A stretch of 64,000 nucleotides of DNA, from NCBI RefSeq assembly GCF_004216905.1, contig NZ_SGXJ01000002.1, positions 1,178,001 through 1,242,000 of the forward strand, read 5' to 3'. The notes below the pieces were generated by a model. The model did no database searches. It worked only from the letters and a program-made list of their open reading frames with translations, and had not been told where the DNA came from. This DNA is from Kribbella sp. VKM Ac-2569. GTDB lineage: Bacteria > Actinomycetota > Actinomycetes > Propionibacteriales > Kribbellaceae. Made by a program: the position numbers and the translations under genes. Shown here one piece after another: positions 53,542 to 63,835 of the stretch. Numbering within the stretch: the first letter of the stretch is position 1; each line of letters starts with the position of its first letter.

Positions 53542-53898
53542 TCACGTCCAGCGCAGGACGCCCTTGCGGTACGCGTACAGCAGGCCGACGGCGACGAAGG
53601 CCAGGAAGACGAACATCTCGATCAGGGTCGCGACGCCGAGGGTCGCGAAGATCGTCGCCCACGGGAACAGGTAGATCGCGTCCACGGCGAAGATCACGTA
53701 GAGGTACGCGAACAGGTAGTACCGGATGTGGACCTGGGCCCAGCCCTCGCCGACCGGGTCGACACCCGACTCGTAGGTCTTGAGCTTGCCCTCGGTCGGA
53801 TAGGTGACCGTCAGCGCCTTGTTCAGCGCGAAGGCACCGAGCAGCCCGACGAGGCCGAGCGCGACCACCGCGGCGATGACGCCATAGCTCTCCGACAC
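53542..53898 (-). CDS. nuoA: NADH-quinone oxidoreductase subunit A
   Basis: A 118-aa three-helix subunit. The conserved loop is TEGKLKTYESGVDPVGEGWA, then RYYLFAYLYVIFAVDAIYL. Typical length. It is the rightmost nuo island: nuoB lies 10.3 kb further along the strand, with dipeptidase, serine hydrolase, regulator and transport genes between. The promoter is probably between 53898 and the secreted protein gene. Confidence 0.95.
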   Translation of the reverse strand: MSESYGVIAAVVALGLVGLLGAFALNKALTVTYPTEGKLKTYESGVDPVGEGWAQVHIRYYLFAYLYVIFAVDAIYLFPWATIFATLGVATLIEMFVFLAFVAVGLLYAYRKGVLRWT

Positions 53899-53911
53899 GG
53901 CAGCAGTCTAG

Positions 53912-54667
53912 CTAGTTCGTGCAGAGAAGCAGGGAGTCGATCGAGACGTACGGGCCGTAGCCGGAGCGGACGTCGGCGACCTGGAGGCGCAGGCGGGTCA
54001 CACCGGTGACGTCGTAGTTCAGCCAGGTCTCGGTCTCCTGCTGCATCCGGACCGAGGTCAGCGCCGTCGTCCCGTTGTGCAGCGACACCCGGACCAGACC
54101 GTCGGTGAGGTTGCCGAGCCAGTTCCGCGAGTACCGGCACCCGGTCGAGTCGACGTCACCCCAGACGTACCCGCCCTGGTTCGCCAGCAGGTCCGCCTCG
54201 GCCCGCCGCGGCCCCTCCTTCGGCGGTACGACGGTGAACTGCGGCTGGCCCGCCCCACCCGCGGCCTTCAGGCCCTTCTTGAACATCCCCCGCCACACGT
54301 AGTGCTTGAAGCTGATCATCGGCGAGATCGCCGCCGTGTACGGCGCCTGCGGGCCGACAGCGATCCGGTACGTCCGGATCGACCCGGGCTGCACCGTGGT
54401 GATCGTCACGCTGCTGCCCGACGAGTACCCGTGCGCGACCTCCTGCCAGCGCTTCAGCGACGGGATCCACTGGTGCAACGGGATCCGGGTGCCCGTGACG
54501 GGCGCCGGCGACAACGTTCCGACGACCGTGATCACGCCCTTGGTCGCGTCCGTCGTACGAATGCTGTAGATCTTCGCCGTCCGCGCCGGTGACGGGACCG
54601 CGGATGCGATCGGGGCAGCGCACCCCAGCATCAGCAAAGTCAGCAGTCCGATCAGCACACGGCGCAT
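53912..54667 (-). CDS. Secreted protein with NPCBM-like C-terminus
   Basis: A 251-aa exported protein. The N-terminal signal VLIGLLTLLMLGCAAPIASA contains a possible lipobox (MLGC). A beta-rich region follows. The C-terminal half (GCRYSRNWLGNLTDGLVRVS, then RLRLQVADVRSGYGPYVSID) resembles sugar-binding NPCBM-type domains. ATG 54667 with GGGAG upstream is preferred over GTG 54688. A LacI-type operator-like palindrome lies about 60 nt upstream. Function unknown; glycan binding is an inference. Confidence 0.7.
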   Translation of the reverse strand: MRRVLIGLLTLLMLGCAAPIASAVPSPARTAKIYSIRTTDATKGVITVVGTLSPAPVTGTRIPLHQWIPSLKRWQEVAHGYSSGSSVTITTVQPGSIRTYRIAVGPQAPYTAAISPMISFKHYVWRGMFKKGLKAAGGAGQPQFTVVPPKEGPRRAEADLLANQGGYVWGDVDSTGCRYSRNWLGNLTDGLVRVSLHNGTTALTSVRMQQETETWLNYDVTGVTRLRLQVADVRSGYGPYVSIDSLLLCTN

Positions 54668-54727
54668 GAAGCAACTCCCTGAATTCACAGCTAGATGAGG
54701 TCACCCTGCCGGTTCTCACTCCTGATC

Positions 54728-54743
54728 GCAAGCGAGCGCTTGC
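54728..54743. promoter_or_regulatory. LacI-family operator-like palindrome
   Basis: GCAAGCGAGCGCTTGC is a near-perfect palindrome of the GnnAnCG-CGnTnnC kind recognised by many LacI-family repressors. It lies in the divergent spacer upstream of the secreted protein gene. Confidence 0.55.
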
Positions 54744-54845
54744 ACACGGTGACCCCGACCGGTTTCGCCCCTACCCGACCGGATCACCTTGTAACACCAC
54801 GTCCCAGGCTGTGGACCACTGGGGCTTCCGCATGATTCCGTTCTA

Positions 54846-54875
54846 AGGGCGAACTAATATTGGGGTTATCGCCCT
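54846..54875. promoter_or_regulatory. korA promoter with dyad around the -10
   Basis: TAATAT (54855-54860) is a good -10 in this genome. It is enclosed by AGGGCGA (54846-54852) and TCGCCCT (54869-54875), a perfect 7-bp inverted repeat that could bind a regulator. The 268-nt gene-free spacer also holds the LacI-like palindrome and nothing else recognised. Confidence 0.55.
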
Positions 54876-54935
54876 GACGGGGGGATCGACCTGTCACCCA
54901 CAAGGTGGCTGGACGACCCAAGCTTCGACTTGGAG

Positions 54936-56908
<1,973 letters not shown>

Positions 56909-56912
<4 letters not shown>

Positions 56913-57988
56913 GCACCGTAGAGCTCGGTATGCCGAGCCTGCCGAACGGTCTGCACGGCGTCCCGGCCGCGACCGAGCCGCAGAACCGCAAGGAGTACGT
57001 GTCGGACCAGGAGGTCCGCTGGTGCCCGGGTTGCGGTGACTACGCCGTACTCGCGGCCTTCCAGGGCTTCCTGCCCGAGCTCGGGATCAAGCGCGAGAAC
57101 GTCGCGATGGTCTCCGGGATCGGCTGCTCGTCCCGTTTCCCGTACTACCTGTCGACGTACGGCATGCACTCGATCCACGGCCGCGCGCCGGCGATCGCGA
57201 CCGGGCTGGCGACGGCCCGGCCGGACCTGAGCGTGTGGGTGGTGACCGGTGACGGCGACGCGCTGTCGATCGGCGGCAACCACCTGATCCACACGCTGCG
57301 GCGGAACGTGAACCTGAAGATCCTGCTGTTCAACAACCGGATCTACGGCCTCACCAAGGGGCAGTACTCGCCGACGTCGGAGCCGGGCAAGGTGACGAAG
57401 TCGACGCCGATGGGCTCGGTGGACAACCCGTTCAACCCGGTCTCGCTGGCGCTCGGCGCGGAGGCGACGTTCGTGGCGCGCACCGTCGACTCGGACCGCA
57501 AGCACCTCACCTCGGTGCTACGGGCCGCGGCCGAGCACCGCGGTACGGCGTTCGTGGAGATCTACCAGAACTGCCCGATCTTCAACGACAACGCGTTCGA
57601 GGCGTTCAAGGACCCGGAGACCCGGGACGACGCGATCATCCCGCTCGTGCACGGCGAGCCGATCCGGTTCGGTACCGACGGGCATCTCGGCGTCGTGCGC
57701 GACGGCTTCGCTTCGCTGGCCGTCCGCGAGGTCGCCGACCTGCCCGGCGGCGAGTCGGACCTGGTCGTCCACGATGCCCACACCGACGATCCGGCGTACG
57801 CGTTCGCCCTGTCCCGGCTGACCGACGCCGGCGTCCTGCACCAGGCCCCGATCGGCGTGTTCCGGTCCGTCGAGCGCCCGGCGTACGACGACCTGGTCCG
57901 CCAGCAGATCACCACCGCCCAGGAAACCCAGGGCACCGGCGACCTGCAGTCCCTGGTCACCGGCGCGGACACCTGGACCGTGAACTAG
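56909..57988 (+). CDS. korB: 2-oxoacid:ferredoxin oxidoreductase beta subunit
   Basis: A 359-aa TPP- and 4Fe-4S-binding subunit. Cluster ligands are Cys39 and Cys42 (RWCPGCGDYA), Cys73 (SGIGCSSRFP) and a later Cys (EIYQNCPIFN). The TPP motif is VVTGDGDALSIGGNH with LFNNRIYGLTKGQ. It forms the KorAB complex replacing or supplementing 2-oxoglutarate dehydrogenase. ATG 56909 sits in the korA stop. It overlaps the convergent HAD gene by 4 nt. Confidence 0.93.
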
Positions 57989-58629
57989 AGCAGCTCGAGC
58001 AAGGTCTGCCCGGCCGCGCGGTCCAGATGCCGCGCGGCCAGGCCGGCCGCTTGTGCAGCCACCACATCCAGCTCGAGGTTGTCGCCGATCATCAGCGCCT
58101 CGGACGGATCGACTCCCAGCGCTTCGCAGACCCTCTGATAGGCGCGCGGGTCGGGCTTGCTGAAGCCGAGCGACTCCGAGGTGCAGACGACGTCGATCAA
58201 GTCGGCCAGTCCGATCGCCTGCAACTTGGCGTTCTGCTGCCGGGTGCTGCCGTTGGTGAGCACGCCGATCCGCCATCCGTTGCCCCGAGCAACTTCCAGC
58301 GCAGGACGCGCGTCAGGGTAGGCGATCCAGTTGTTCACGTACTGCGTGAGGTACCCCTCGAACACCTCGTCCAACTCGGCGTCCGTCGCCGGCACCGGCC
58401 GACCGAGCACCGGCAGAAACGCGCGCAGCCGCCCGCGCCGCTGCCCCTGATGCGTGAGCTCCCCGGCCAGAAACCGTCCGAACTGATCCTCCTCGATCAC
58501 GAACCACTCAGCGACCAACTCATCCGTCGGCGCAATCCCAAGCCCCGTCACCCAACTCCGAAGCCCCGCCACCGCACACCCCGTGTGATCGAACAACGTA
58601 TCGTCCAAATCAAACACAACCGCCTTCAT
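57985..58629 (-). CDS. HAD-superfamily hydrolase
   Basis: A 214-aa phosphatase. Motif I is VVFDLDDTLFDHTG, motif II is IGVLTNGSTRQQ, the Lys is in SKPDPRAYQRVC and motif IV is LMIGDNLELDVVAA. A helical cap lies between motifs I and II. It overlaps korB at the 3' end by 4 nt and its start overlaps the stop of the FMN oxidase gene (ATGA), so it is co-expressed with that gene. Confidence 0.9.
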   Translation of the reverse strand: MKAVVFDLDDTLFDHTGCAVAGLRSWVTGLGIAPTDELVAEWFVIEEDQFGRFLAGELTHQGQRRGRLRAFLPVLGRPVPATDAELDEVFEGYLTQYVNNWIAYPDARPALEVARGNGWRIGVLTNGSTRQQNAKLQAIGLADLIDVVCTSESLGFSKPDPRAYQRVCEALGVDPSEALMIGDNLELDVVAAQAAGLAARHLDRAAGQTLLELL

Positions 58630-59777
58630 GCGCGGACTACCGAGTCGCGGTTTAGTTCTCGGTGGTTGGCGTGGCCGGAGAGGGCGAGGGTTAGGTCTAG
58701 TTCGGCCAGGAAGCAGCGGAGGACGTGCTCTACGCCGGCTTGGCCGGCCAGCGCTAGGCCGTAGAGCAACGGGCGGCCTAGGAGGATCGCTTTCGCGCCC
58801 AGGGCGAGTGCTTTGGCTGCGTCAGCGCCGGTGCGTACGCCGGAGTCGAAGAGGATCGTGAGCTGTTCGCCGACCGCGTCCGCGATCGCCGGGAGTGCGT
58901 CCAGCGAGGCGATCGCGCCGTCGACTTGGCGGCCGCCGTGGTTCGAGACGACGAGGCCGTCAACGCCGTGCTCAGCCGCGAGCTTGGCGTCCTCGACGTG
59001 GGTGATGCCCTTGAGCACGATCGGTCCGTCCCAGTTGTCGCGCAGGAACGACAGGTCGTCCCAGGACAGGCCGACGTTCGGGAACATCTGCGCCCAGTGC
59101 ATCACCGCCGCGCCGGGGTCCTCCTCGATCGGCTTGGCCAGCTTGGCCCGGAACGCCGGGTCGCTGAAGTAGTTCGCCAGCCCCTCCCCCTTCAGGAACG
59201 GCAGGAACCCACGGTCCAGGTCGGCGGGCCGCCAGCCGATCGTCCCGGTGTCCAGGGTGACGACGAGTACGGCGTACCCCGCGGCCTTCGCGCGCTGCAG
59301 GAAGCTCAGGCAGACGTCGCGGTCGGTCGGGTAGTACAGCTGAAACCACTTACTGGTTGCCTCGATCTGCTCGATCGCGTGGCTGGCCTGCGTCGAGTGC
59401 GTGTAGGTCAGGCCGAGGGTGTTCGCGGCGCGCGCGGTCGCCAGTTCGCCGTCCGGGTGCGCGAGGGTCTGTACGCCGATCGGCGCAACCAGGACCGGTG
59501 CGGGCATCGCCGTACCGAGGATCGTGCAGGAGAGATCGCGCTCGGTGCTGCCGCGGAGCATCCGCGGCACCAGGCGCCAGCGGTCGAACGCGGCCCGGTT
59601 GGCCCGTGCGGTCGAGCCTTCGCCGGCGCTCGGCACGACGTACCCCATCGCCTCGGCCGGCAACTTCCCAGCCGCCTGCGACTCCAGCCGCGCCAGGTCG
59701 GTCGTGATCTCCGGCGTCACCCCCTGCAACATCCCCTGCAGGTAGATCTGCAACTGATAGTCCCCGAAGTTGGCCAT
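58626..59777 (-). CDS. FMN-dependent alpha-hydroxyacid oxidase (lactate 2-monooxygenase-like)
   Basis: A 383-aa TIM-barrel flavoenzyme. FMN and substrate segments are APVLVAPIGVQTLAHPDGEL, WFQLYYPTDRDV, VLVVTLDTGTIGWRPADLDR, then VLKGITHVEDAKLAAEHGVD and GLVVSNHGGRQVDGAIASLD. The final phosphate site is LFDSGVRTGADAAKALALGA. The insert between strands 4 and 6 is like that of lactate 2-monooxygenases. ATG 59777 follows AAGGA. It is divergent from an MFS exporter across long-loop palindrome 5. Confidence 0.9.
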   Translation of the reverse strand: MANFGDYQLQIYLQGMLQGVTPEITTDLARLESQAAGKLPAEAMGYVVPSAGEGSTARANRAAFDRWRLVPRMLRGSTERDLSCTILGTAMPAPVLVAPIGVQTLAHPDGELATARAANTLGLTYTHSTQASHAIEQIEATSKWFQLYYPTDRDVCLSFLQRAKAAGYAVLVVTLDTGTIGWRPADLDRGFLPFLKGEGLANYFSDPAFRAKLAKPIEEDPGAAVMHWAQMFPNVGLSWDDLSFLRDNWDGPIVLKGITHVEDAKLAAEHGVDGLVVSNHGGRQVDGAIASLDALPAIADAVGEQLTILFDSGVRTGADAAKALALGAKAILLGRPLLYGLALAGQAGVEHVLRCFLAELDLTLALSGHANHRELNRDSVVRA

Positions 59778-59797
59778 GCCGGATCCTTGCATGACGC

Positions 59798-59886
59798 GGA
59801 CCGCCAGGCCATCACAACGAGCTCTGTCCTGGGGTCTCTGCGCTCAGCAACCGCCGGGTGGGCGAATTGTGATGGCCTGGCGGTCC
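59798..59886. repeat. Long-loop palindrome 5 (20-bp perfect arms, 49-nt loop)
   Basis: GGACCGCCAGGCCATCACAA (59798-59817) is exactly complementary to 59867-59886. It fills nearly all of the 125-nt space between two divergent starts, so it is not a normal terminator. Its arm core CCATCACAA is shared with palindrome 2 and its GGACCGCCA end with palindrome 4. The loop shares CGAGC and TGCGCTC with palindrome 3. Confidence 0.92.
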
Positions 59887-59902
59887 AGTGCGAGAATCAG
59901 GC

Positions 59903-61102
59903 GTGACAAGTTCAGTCGCTCCTGACACTGCCCGACACGTCAATCTTGCGTTGTTCGCGCTGGCGACGGGTGGGTTCGCGATCGGGACCACTGAGTTCGT
60001 CACGATGGGGCTGCTGCCGCAGATCGCGGAGGGTGTGCACATCTCGATCCCGACGGCCGGTCACGTGATCTCGGCGTACGCGCTGGGTGTCGTGGTCGGC
60101 GCTCCCGTGATCGCGGCGCTCGGCGCGCGGACCGGGCGGAAGCGGTTGCTGCTCGGGCTGATGGCGGTGTTCGTGGTCGGCAACGTGCTGTCGGCGGTTG
60201 CCTCGAGCTACGAGTTCCTGCTGGCCGCGCGATTCCTGTCCGGCCTGCCGCACGGCGCGTTCTTCGGGATCGGCGCGGTGGTCGGTGCGTCGATGGTGGC
60301 GCCGGATCGGCGGGCGCGGGCGGTGTCGATGACGATGGTCGGTCTCCCGGTCGCGAACGTCATCGGCGTACCTTTGACGACCCTGCTCGGGCAGCAACTC
60401 GGGTGGCAGGTGCCGTTTCTCGCGGTCGGCGTACTGGGGTTGCTGACGCTGGTCGCGGTTTGGTTCTGGGTGCCGCCGCAGCCGGTCGGCAGCGATGTCA
60501 ACGTCCGCAGCGAGCTCAGCGCGCTGGCCCGGCCCCAGGTGTGGATGGCGTTGCTGGTCGGGATGGTCGGGTTCGGCGGGATGTTCGCGACGTACTCGTA
60601 CATCACGCCGACGATGACGGAACTGTCCGGTTTCTCCGAGTCCGCCGTGACGATCGTGCTCGGCGTGTACGGCGTGGGCATGACGGTCGGCACTGTCCTC
60701 GGTGGCCGCCTCGCCGACCGGTGGTTGATGGGCAGCGTGTACGGCGGATTGGTCGCGGTGGCCGTCGTACTGGGAATGTTCGGCTGGCTCGCGCAGACCC
60801 GGCCGGGCGCACTGGTCGGTGTGTTCGCGATGGGCTGCTCCGCGAGCATCCTGGTGCCGGCGTTGCAGACCCGCCTGATGGACGTCGCGCACGAAGGGCA
60901 GTCGCTGGCTGCGTCGCTGAACCACTCCACGCTCAACATCGCCAACGCACTCGGCGCCTGGCTCGGCGGCGTCGTACTGGCCGCCGGCTACGGCTACGAA
61001 TGGCCCAGCCGCCTCGGCGCCGCGCTCGCCGTCGCCGGGCTGATCCTGGCCGTGATCTCCGGTCTCATGGAACGACGCGGGTCCACTCAGGTACTTGCCT
61101 GA
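59903..61102 (+). CDS. MFS transporter (DHA1, arabinose-efflux-like)
   Basis: A 399-aa transporter with 12 predicted TM helices. It carries NLALFALATGGFAIGTTEFV at TM1, AALGARTGRKRLLLGLMAVF (loop 2-3 motif A), and FGIGAVVGASMVAPDRRARA. This subgroup exports sugars or drugs. GTG 59903 is preferred; GTG 59888 is in frame. Its promoter must lie within or around palindrome 5. Confidence 0.88.
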   Translation: MTSSVAPDTARHVNLALFALATGGFAIGTTEFVTMGLLPQIAEGVHISIPTAGHVISAYALGVVVGAPVIAALGARTGRKRLLLGLMAVFVVGNVLSAVASSYEFLLAARFLSGLPHGAFFGIGAVVGASMVAPDRRARAVSMTMVGLPVANVIGVPLTTLLGQQLGWQVPFLAVGVLGLLTLVAVWFWVPPQPVGSDVNVRSELSALARPQVWMALLVGMVGFGGMFATYSYITPTMTELSGFSESAVTIVLGVYGVGMTVGTVLGGRLADRWLMGSVYGGLVAVAVVLGMFGWLAQTRPGALVGVFAMGCSASILVPALQTRLMDVAHEGQSLAASLNHSTLNIANALGAWLGGVVLAAGYGYEWPSRLGAALAVAGLILAVISGLMERRGSTQVLA

Positions 61103-61137
61103 GGGGTTCGTCACCGCCGACTTGGTTAGATCGGTGT

Positions 61138-62385
61138 ATGGCGACCTTGACCTTCGGCGCGGCCGATCTGGTACGGCGGCGTGGGCTGCGGCAGATGCGA
61201 TCAGTGGCGTTGGCGCTGCTGGTCCTGGCAGCGGTGATCTACGTGGTGACGCTGCACCGCAGCGGCGGCTGGGCGTACGTGAACGCGGCGGCCGAAGCGG
61301 CGATGGTGGGCGCGCTGGCGGACTGGTTCGCGGTGACGGCGCTGTTCCGGCGTCCGCTCGGGCTGCCGATCCCGCACACCGCGATCGTGCCGACCCGGAA
61401 GGACAGCCTCGCCGAGAGCCTGGAGCAGTTCGTCACCGAGAACTTCCTGTCCGAGGAGGTCGTCGCGGAGAAGATGCGGACCGCGGAGGTGAGTCGGCGG
61501 GCCGGTGAGTGGCTTGCCGCCGGCAACCACGCCGAGCGGATCGTGGCCGAAGGCGCGCGGACGGTCGGGGCGGCGCTGCCGAAACTCGGCGACGACGACG
61601 TGACCGCGTTCGTGAGCGGATCGTTGCTGCCGCGGTTCGTGAAGGAGCCGTTGAGCCCGATCGCCGGGCACTTCGTGGAGTCGGTGGTGGACGACGGCGC
61701 CCACCACGCTCTGTTGGACCTGTTGCTCGTTGAGGCACACGACTGGCTGGCCGACAACCGGGACCTGCTGGCGGATGTCGTCGGGCCGCGGGCGCCGCGG
61801 TGGTCACCGCACTGGGTGGACCGGATGGTGATCGACCGGATCCACCGCGAGGCGCTGGCATGGCTCGCCGACGTACGGGACAACCAGTCGCATCCGGCGC
61901 GGCGGGCGATCGATCGGCTGCTCGGGCAGCTGGCTCACGATCTGCAGCACGACTCGGACACGATGGCGCGGTTCGAGGCGTGGAAGGCGCGGATGCTGAC
62001 GCACCCGGACATGGGTTCGAGCCTGACCGCGGTCTGGGACGCGATGCGCACCGCCCTGATCGACTCGATCAACGACCCGGACAGCACACTCCGGGCGCGG
62101 GCGATCCGGGCCCTGCAGGAGCTGGGGCAGCGACTCCAGGACGACGAGTCGCTGCGCGCGAAGGTCGACAGCCGCGCGGCCGAGGCCGTCGGGTACGTCG
62201 TCCGCACGTACGGCCGCGAGATCGTCTCGGTCATCTCCGACACCATCGAACGCTGGGACGGCCGCGAAGCCGCCGCCCGCATCGAACTCCACGTCGGCCG
62301 CGACCTCCAGTTCATCCGCATCAACGGCACCGTCGTCGGTGCCCTGGTCGGCCTCACCATCCACACCGTGAGCCAGCTGCTGTGA
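61138..62385 (+). CDS. DUF445-family membrane protein
   Basis: A 415-aa protein. The N-terminal TM helix (SVALALLVLAAVIYVVTLH) and the hallmark MVGALADWFAVTALFRRPLG with PIPHTAIVP identify DUF445 (YjiN/YheB type). A long helical region follows, and the C-terminus has a second TM segment (GTVVGALVGLTIHTVSQLL). Function unknown. TTAGAT 6 nt before ATG 61138 suggests a leaderless start. It overlaps the DUF402 gene by 4 nt. Confidence 0.88.
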   Translation: MATLTFGAADLVRRRGLRQMRSVALALLVLAAVIYVVTLHRSGGWAYVNAAAEAAMVGALADWFAVTALFRRPLGLPIPHTAIVPTRKDSLAESLEQFVTENFLSEEVVAEKMRTAEVSRRAGEWLAAGNHAERIVAEGARTVGAALPKLGDDDVTAFVSGSLLPRFVKEPLSPIAGHFVESVVDDGAHHALLDLLLVEAHDWLADNRDLLADVVGPRAPRWSPHWVDRMVIDRIHREALAWLADVRDNQSHPARRAIDRLLGQLAHDLQHDSDTMARFEAWKARMLTHPDMGSSLTAVWDAMRTALIDSINDPDSTLRARAIRALQELGQRLQDDESLRAKVDSRAAEAVGYVVRTYGREIVSVISDTIERWDGREAAARIELHVGRDLQFIRINGTVVGALVGLTIHTVSQLL

Positions 62386-62939
62386 ACCCGACGTACATCC
62401 GCAAACGCAAACGGCCGCAGGGGTCTGGGTTGTGGTCGGCGTATCCGATGGGGACCGATGCGTTCGGGAGTTGGTTCTACACGCCGGCGCATTCGCTGTT
62501 CCGCGGCGACAACGGCGAGTTCTGCGAGGTCGCCCAGCTCGGCCCTGGTGGTCCGGGTGAGCATTCTGTGCAGCTCGCTCCGCACGATGGTTGGTGGTTC
62601 GCGTACTTCCGGGCGAGCGGGCTGATCCACGTCGACGTGAGTACGCCGCCGGTGATGGCCGGGGCGGAGTGGACGTTCGAGGACCTGGAGCTGGATCCCT
62701 TCCGGCGGCCGGACGGGACGGTTGGCACCGAGGACTGGGATGAGCTGGAGGAAGCGCACGCGGTTGGTCTGGTCAGCGACGTGGAGCGTGACGCGGCTGA
62801 GCAGGCCGCTCGCACCTTGGAGAACGACCTCGCCGCCGGCGTGGAGCCGTTCGGGCGCGTCGGTTGGGATCGGTTGGCGGCGGCGGTAGCGCTCGGGCTA
62901 CCGCCGCTCACCGACTTCGGAGATCGTCCGCTGGATTAG
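62382..62939 (+). CDS. DUF402-family protein (FomD-like)
   Basis: A 185-aa protein with the DUF402 pattern: GWWFAYFRASGLIHVDVSTP, WTFEDLELDPFRRPDG, then TEDWDELEEAHAVGLVSDVE. Related proteins hydrolyse nucleoside diphosphates or cytidylyl phosphonates (FomD) using acidic metal ligands, present here in DLELDPF and EDWDELEEA. GTG 62382 overlaps the DUF445 stop. Overlaps the convergent peptidase gene by 4 nt. Confidence 0.82.
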   Translation: MNPTYIRKRKRPQGSGLWSAYPMGTDAFGSWFYTPAHSLFRGDNGEFCEVAQLGPGGPGEHSVQLAPHDGWWFAYFRASGLIHVDVSTPPVMAGAEWTFEDLELDPFRRPDGTVGTEDWDELEEAHAVGLVSDVERDAAEQAARTLENDLAAGVEPFGRVGWDRLAAAVALGLPPLTDFGDRPLD

Positions 62940-63682
62940 ATGCCGCAGTTCGGGGCGCTCCAGTAGTTGCTGGTGCGGATGTCCGCGTGGGTGTGGTCGT
63001 TGTGGCCGGGGTAGCCGGGGCCGAGGATGCCGCCGAAGCCGTGGTAGCGAGCTTGCTTGGCGAGGGTGCAGAGCGAGTGGACACCGACCAGGTCCGCGGA
63101 CCGGCCGTAGAGGTGCTGGCTGTCACTGGCACCGCCGACCTGGCTGTTGCACGAGTAGCTGCGGAAACCGCTGGTGATGGTGAGGGGCTGGTCACCGAGC
63201 GCGTGCCGCATCGCCTCCAGGTGCCACATCGTCTCGAGCGCGTTGGCCTTGGTCGCTGCCTCGGACAGCGGACCGCCGTCGTACCCCGATCCACCGCAGC
63301 CGTCGTCGAGCTCGGCGTACGTGAAATGGATCGGCGTGCAGTCGTCGTCCTGCAGCGCATAGATCTTGGTGAACGTGGCCGAACCGGCGACTCCATCCTG
63401 CGCCAGCCCGTAGGCCGCCTGGAATCGCTGTACCGCGGCCTTCGTCGCCGGGCCGAACTCGCCGTCGATCGCCAGGTGCGCGCCGTATCCGGGATAGCCA
63501 GAGACCCGGATCTGCAGCTGGCGCACGTCCGCGCCGGACATGCCTTGGCTGAGAGTGCGGCCCCACGTGTAACAGCCGTCCGCGTGGGCGACGGTCGTGG
63601 CCACGACCTGTGAAGCGGTGAGGGTCGCCACGAACAGCAGGAGTACGGCGAACAGCCGCGGCAACGGTCTAGTGATGGACAT
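62936..63682 (-). CDS. Secreted M15-type D-Ala-D-Ala carboxypeptidase with peptidoglycan-binding domain
   Basis: A 248-aa exported protein with a signal peptide (LPRLFAVLLLFVATLTASQV, cleavage near AHA-DG). A PGBD follows (GMSGADVRQLQIRVSGYPGY, then AIDGEFGPATKAAVQRFQAA). The C-terminal zinc peptidase has ITSGFRSYSCNSQVGGAS, SQHLYGRSADL and GHNDHTHADI (His-Asp and His ligands). The layout matches the Streptomyces albus G zinc carboxypeptidase. It trims peptidoglycan stem peptides outside the cell. Confidence 0.9.
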   Translation of the reverse strand: MSITRPLPRLFAVLLLFVATLTASQVVATTVAHADGCYTWGRTLSQGMSGADVRQLQIRVSGYPGYGAHLAIDGEFGPATKAAVQRFQAAYGLAQDGVAGSATFTKIYALQDDDCTPIHFTYAELDDGCGGSGYDGGPLSEAATKANALETMWHLEAMRHALGDQPLTITSGFRSYSCNSQVGGASDSQHLYGRSADLVGVHSLCTLAKQARYHGFGGILGPGYPGHNDHTHADIRTSNYWSAPNCGI

Positions 63683-63734
63683 CGGACACCTCCGGGGCGG
63701 TGAAGGAATCTGTCCCGGAACAGCATTCCGTCAT

Positions 63735-63810
63735 TTTCCGCCTCTTGGCCAGCGCTCGCGGGAAATTTCCGACAGACAGCAGACTTTCCGACACGGCAGG
63801 CAACTTTCCG
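63735..63810 (+). promoter_or_regulatory. Array of four TTTCCG boxes upstream of the sigma factor
   Basis: TTTCCG starts at 63735, 63766, 63785 and 63805, giving spacings of 31, 19 and 20 bp, all near whole helical turns. The same hexamer makes up the response-regulator operator at 34.8 kb. The array lies between the divergent M15 peptidase and the sigma factor. Confidence 0.55.
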
Positions 63811-63835
63811 GAACGGCCAGCCGGTCCAGCAGGAT

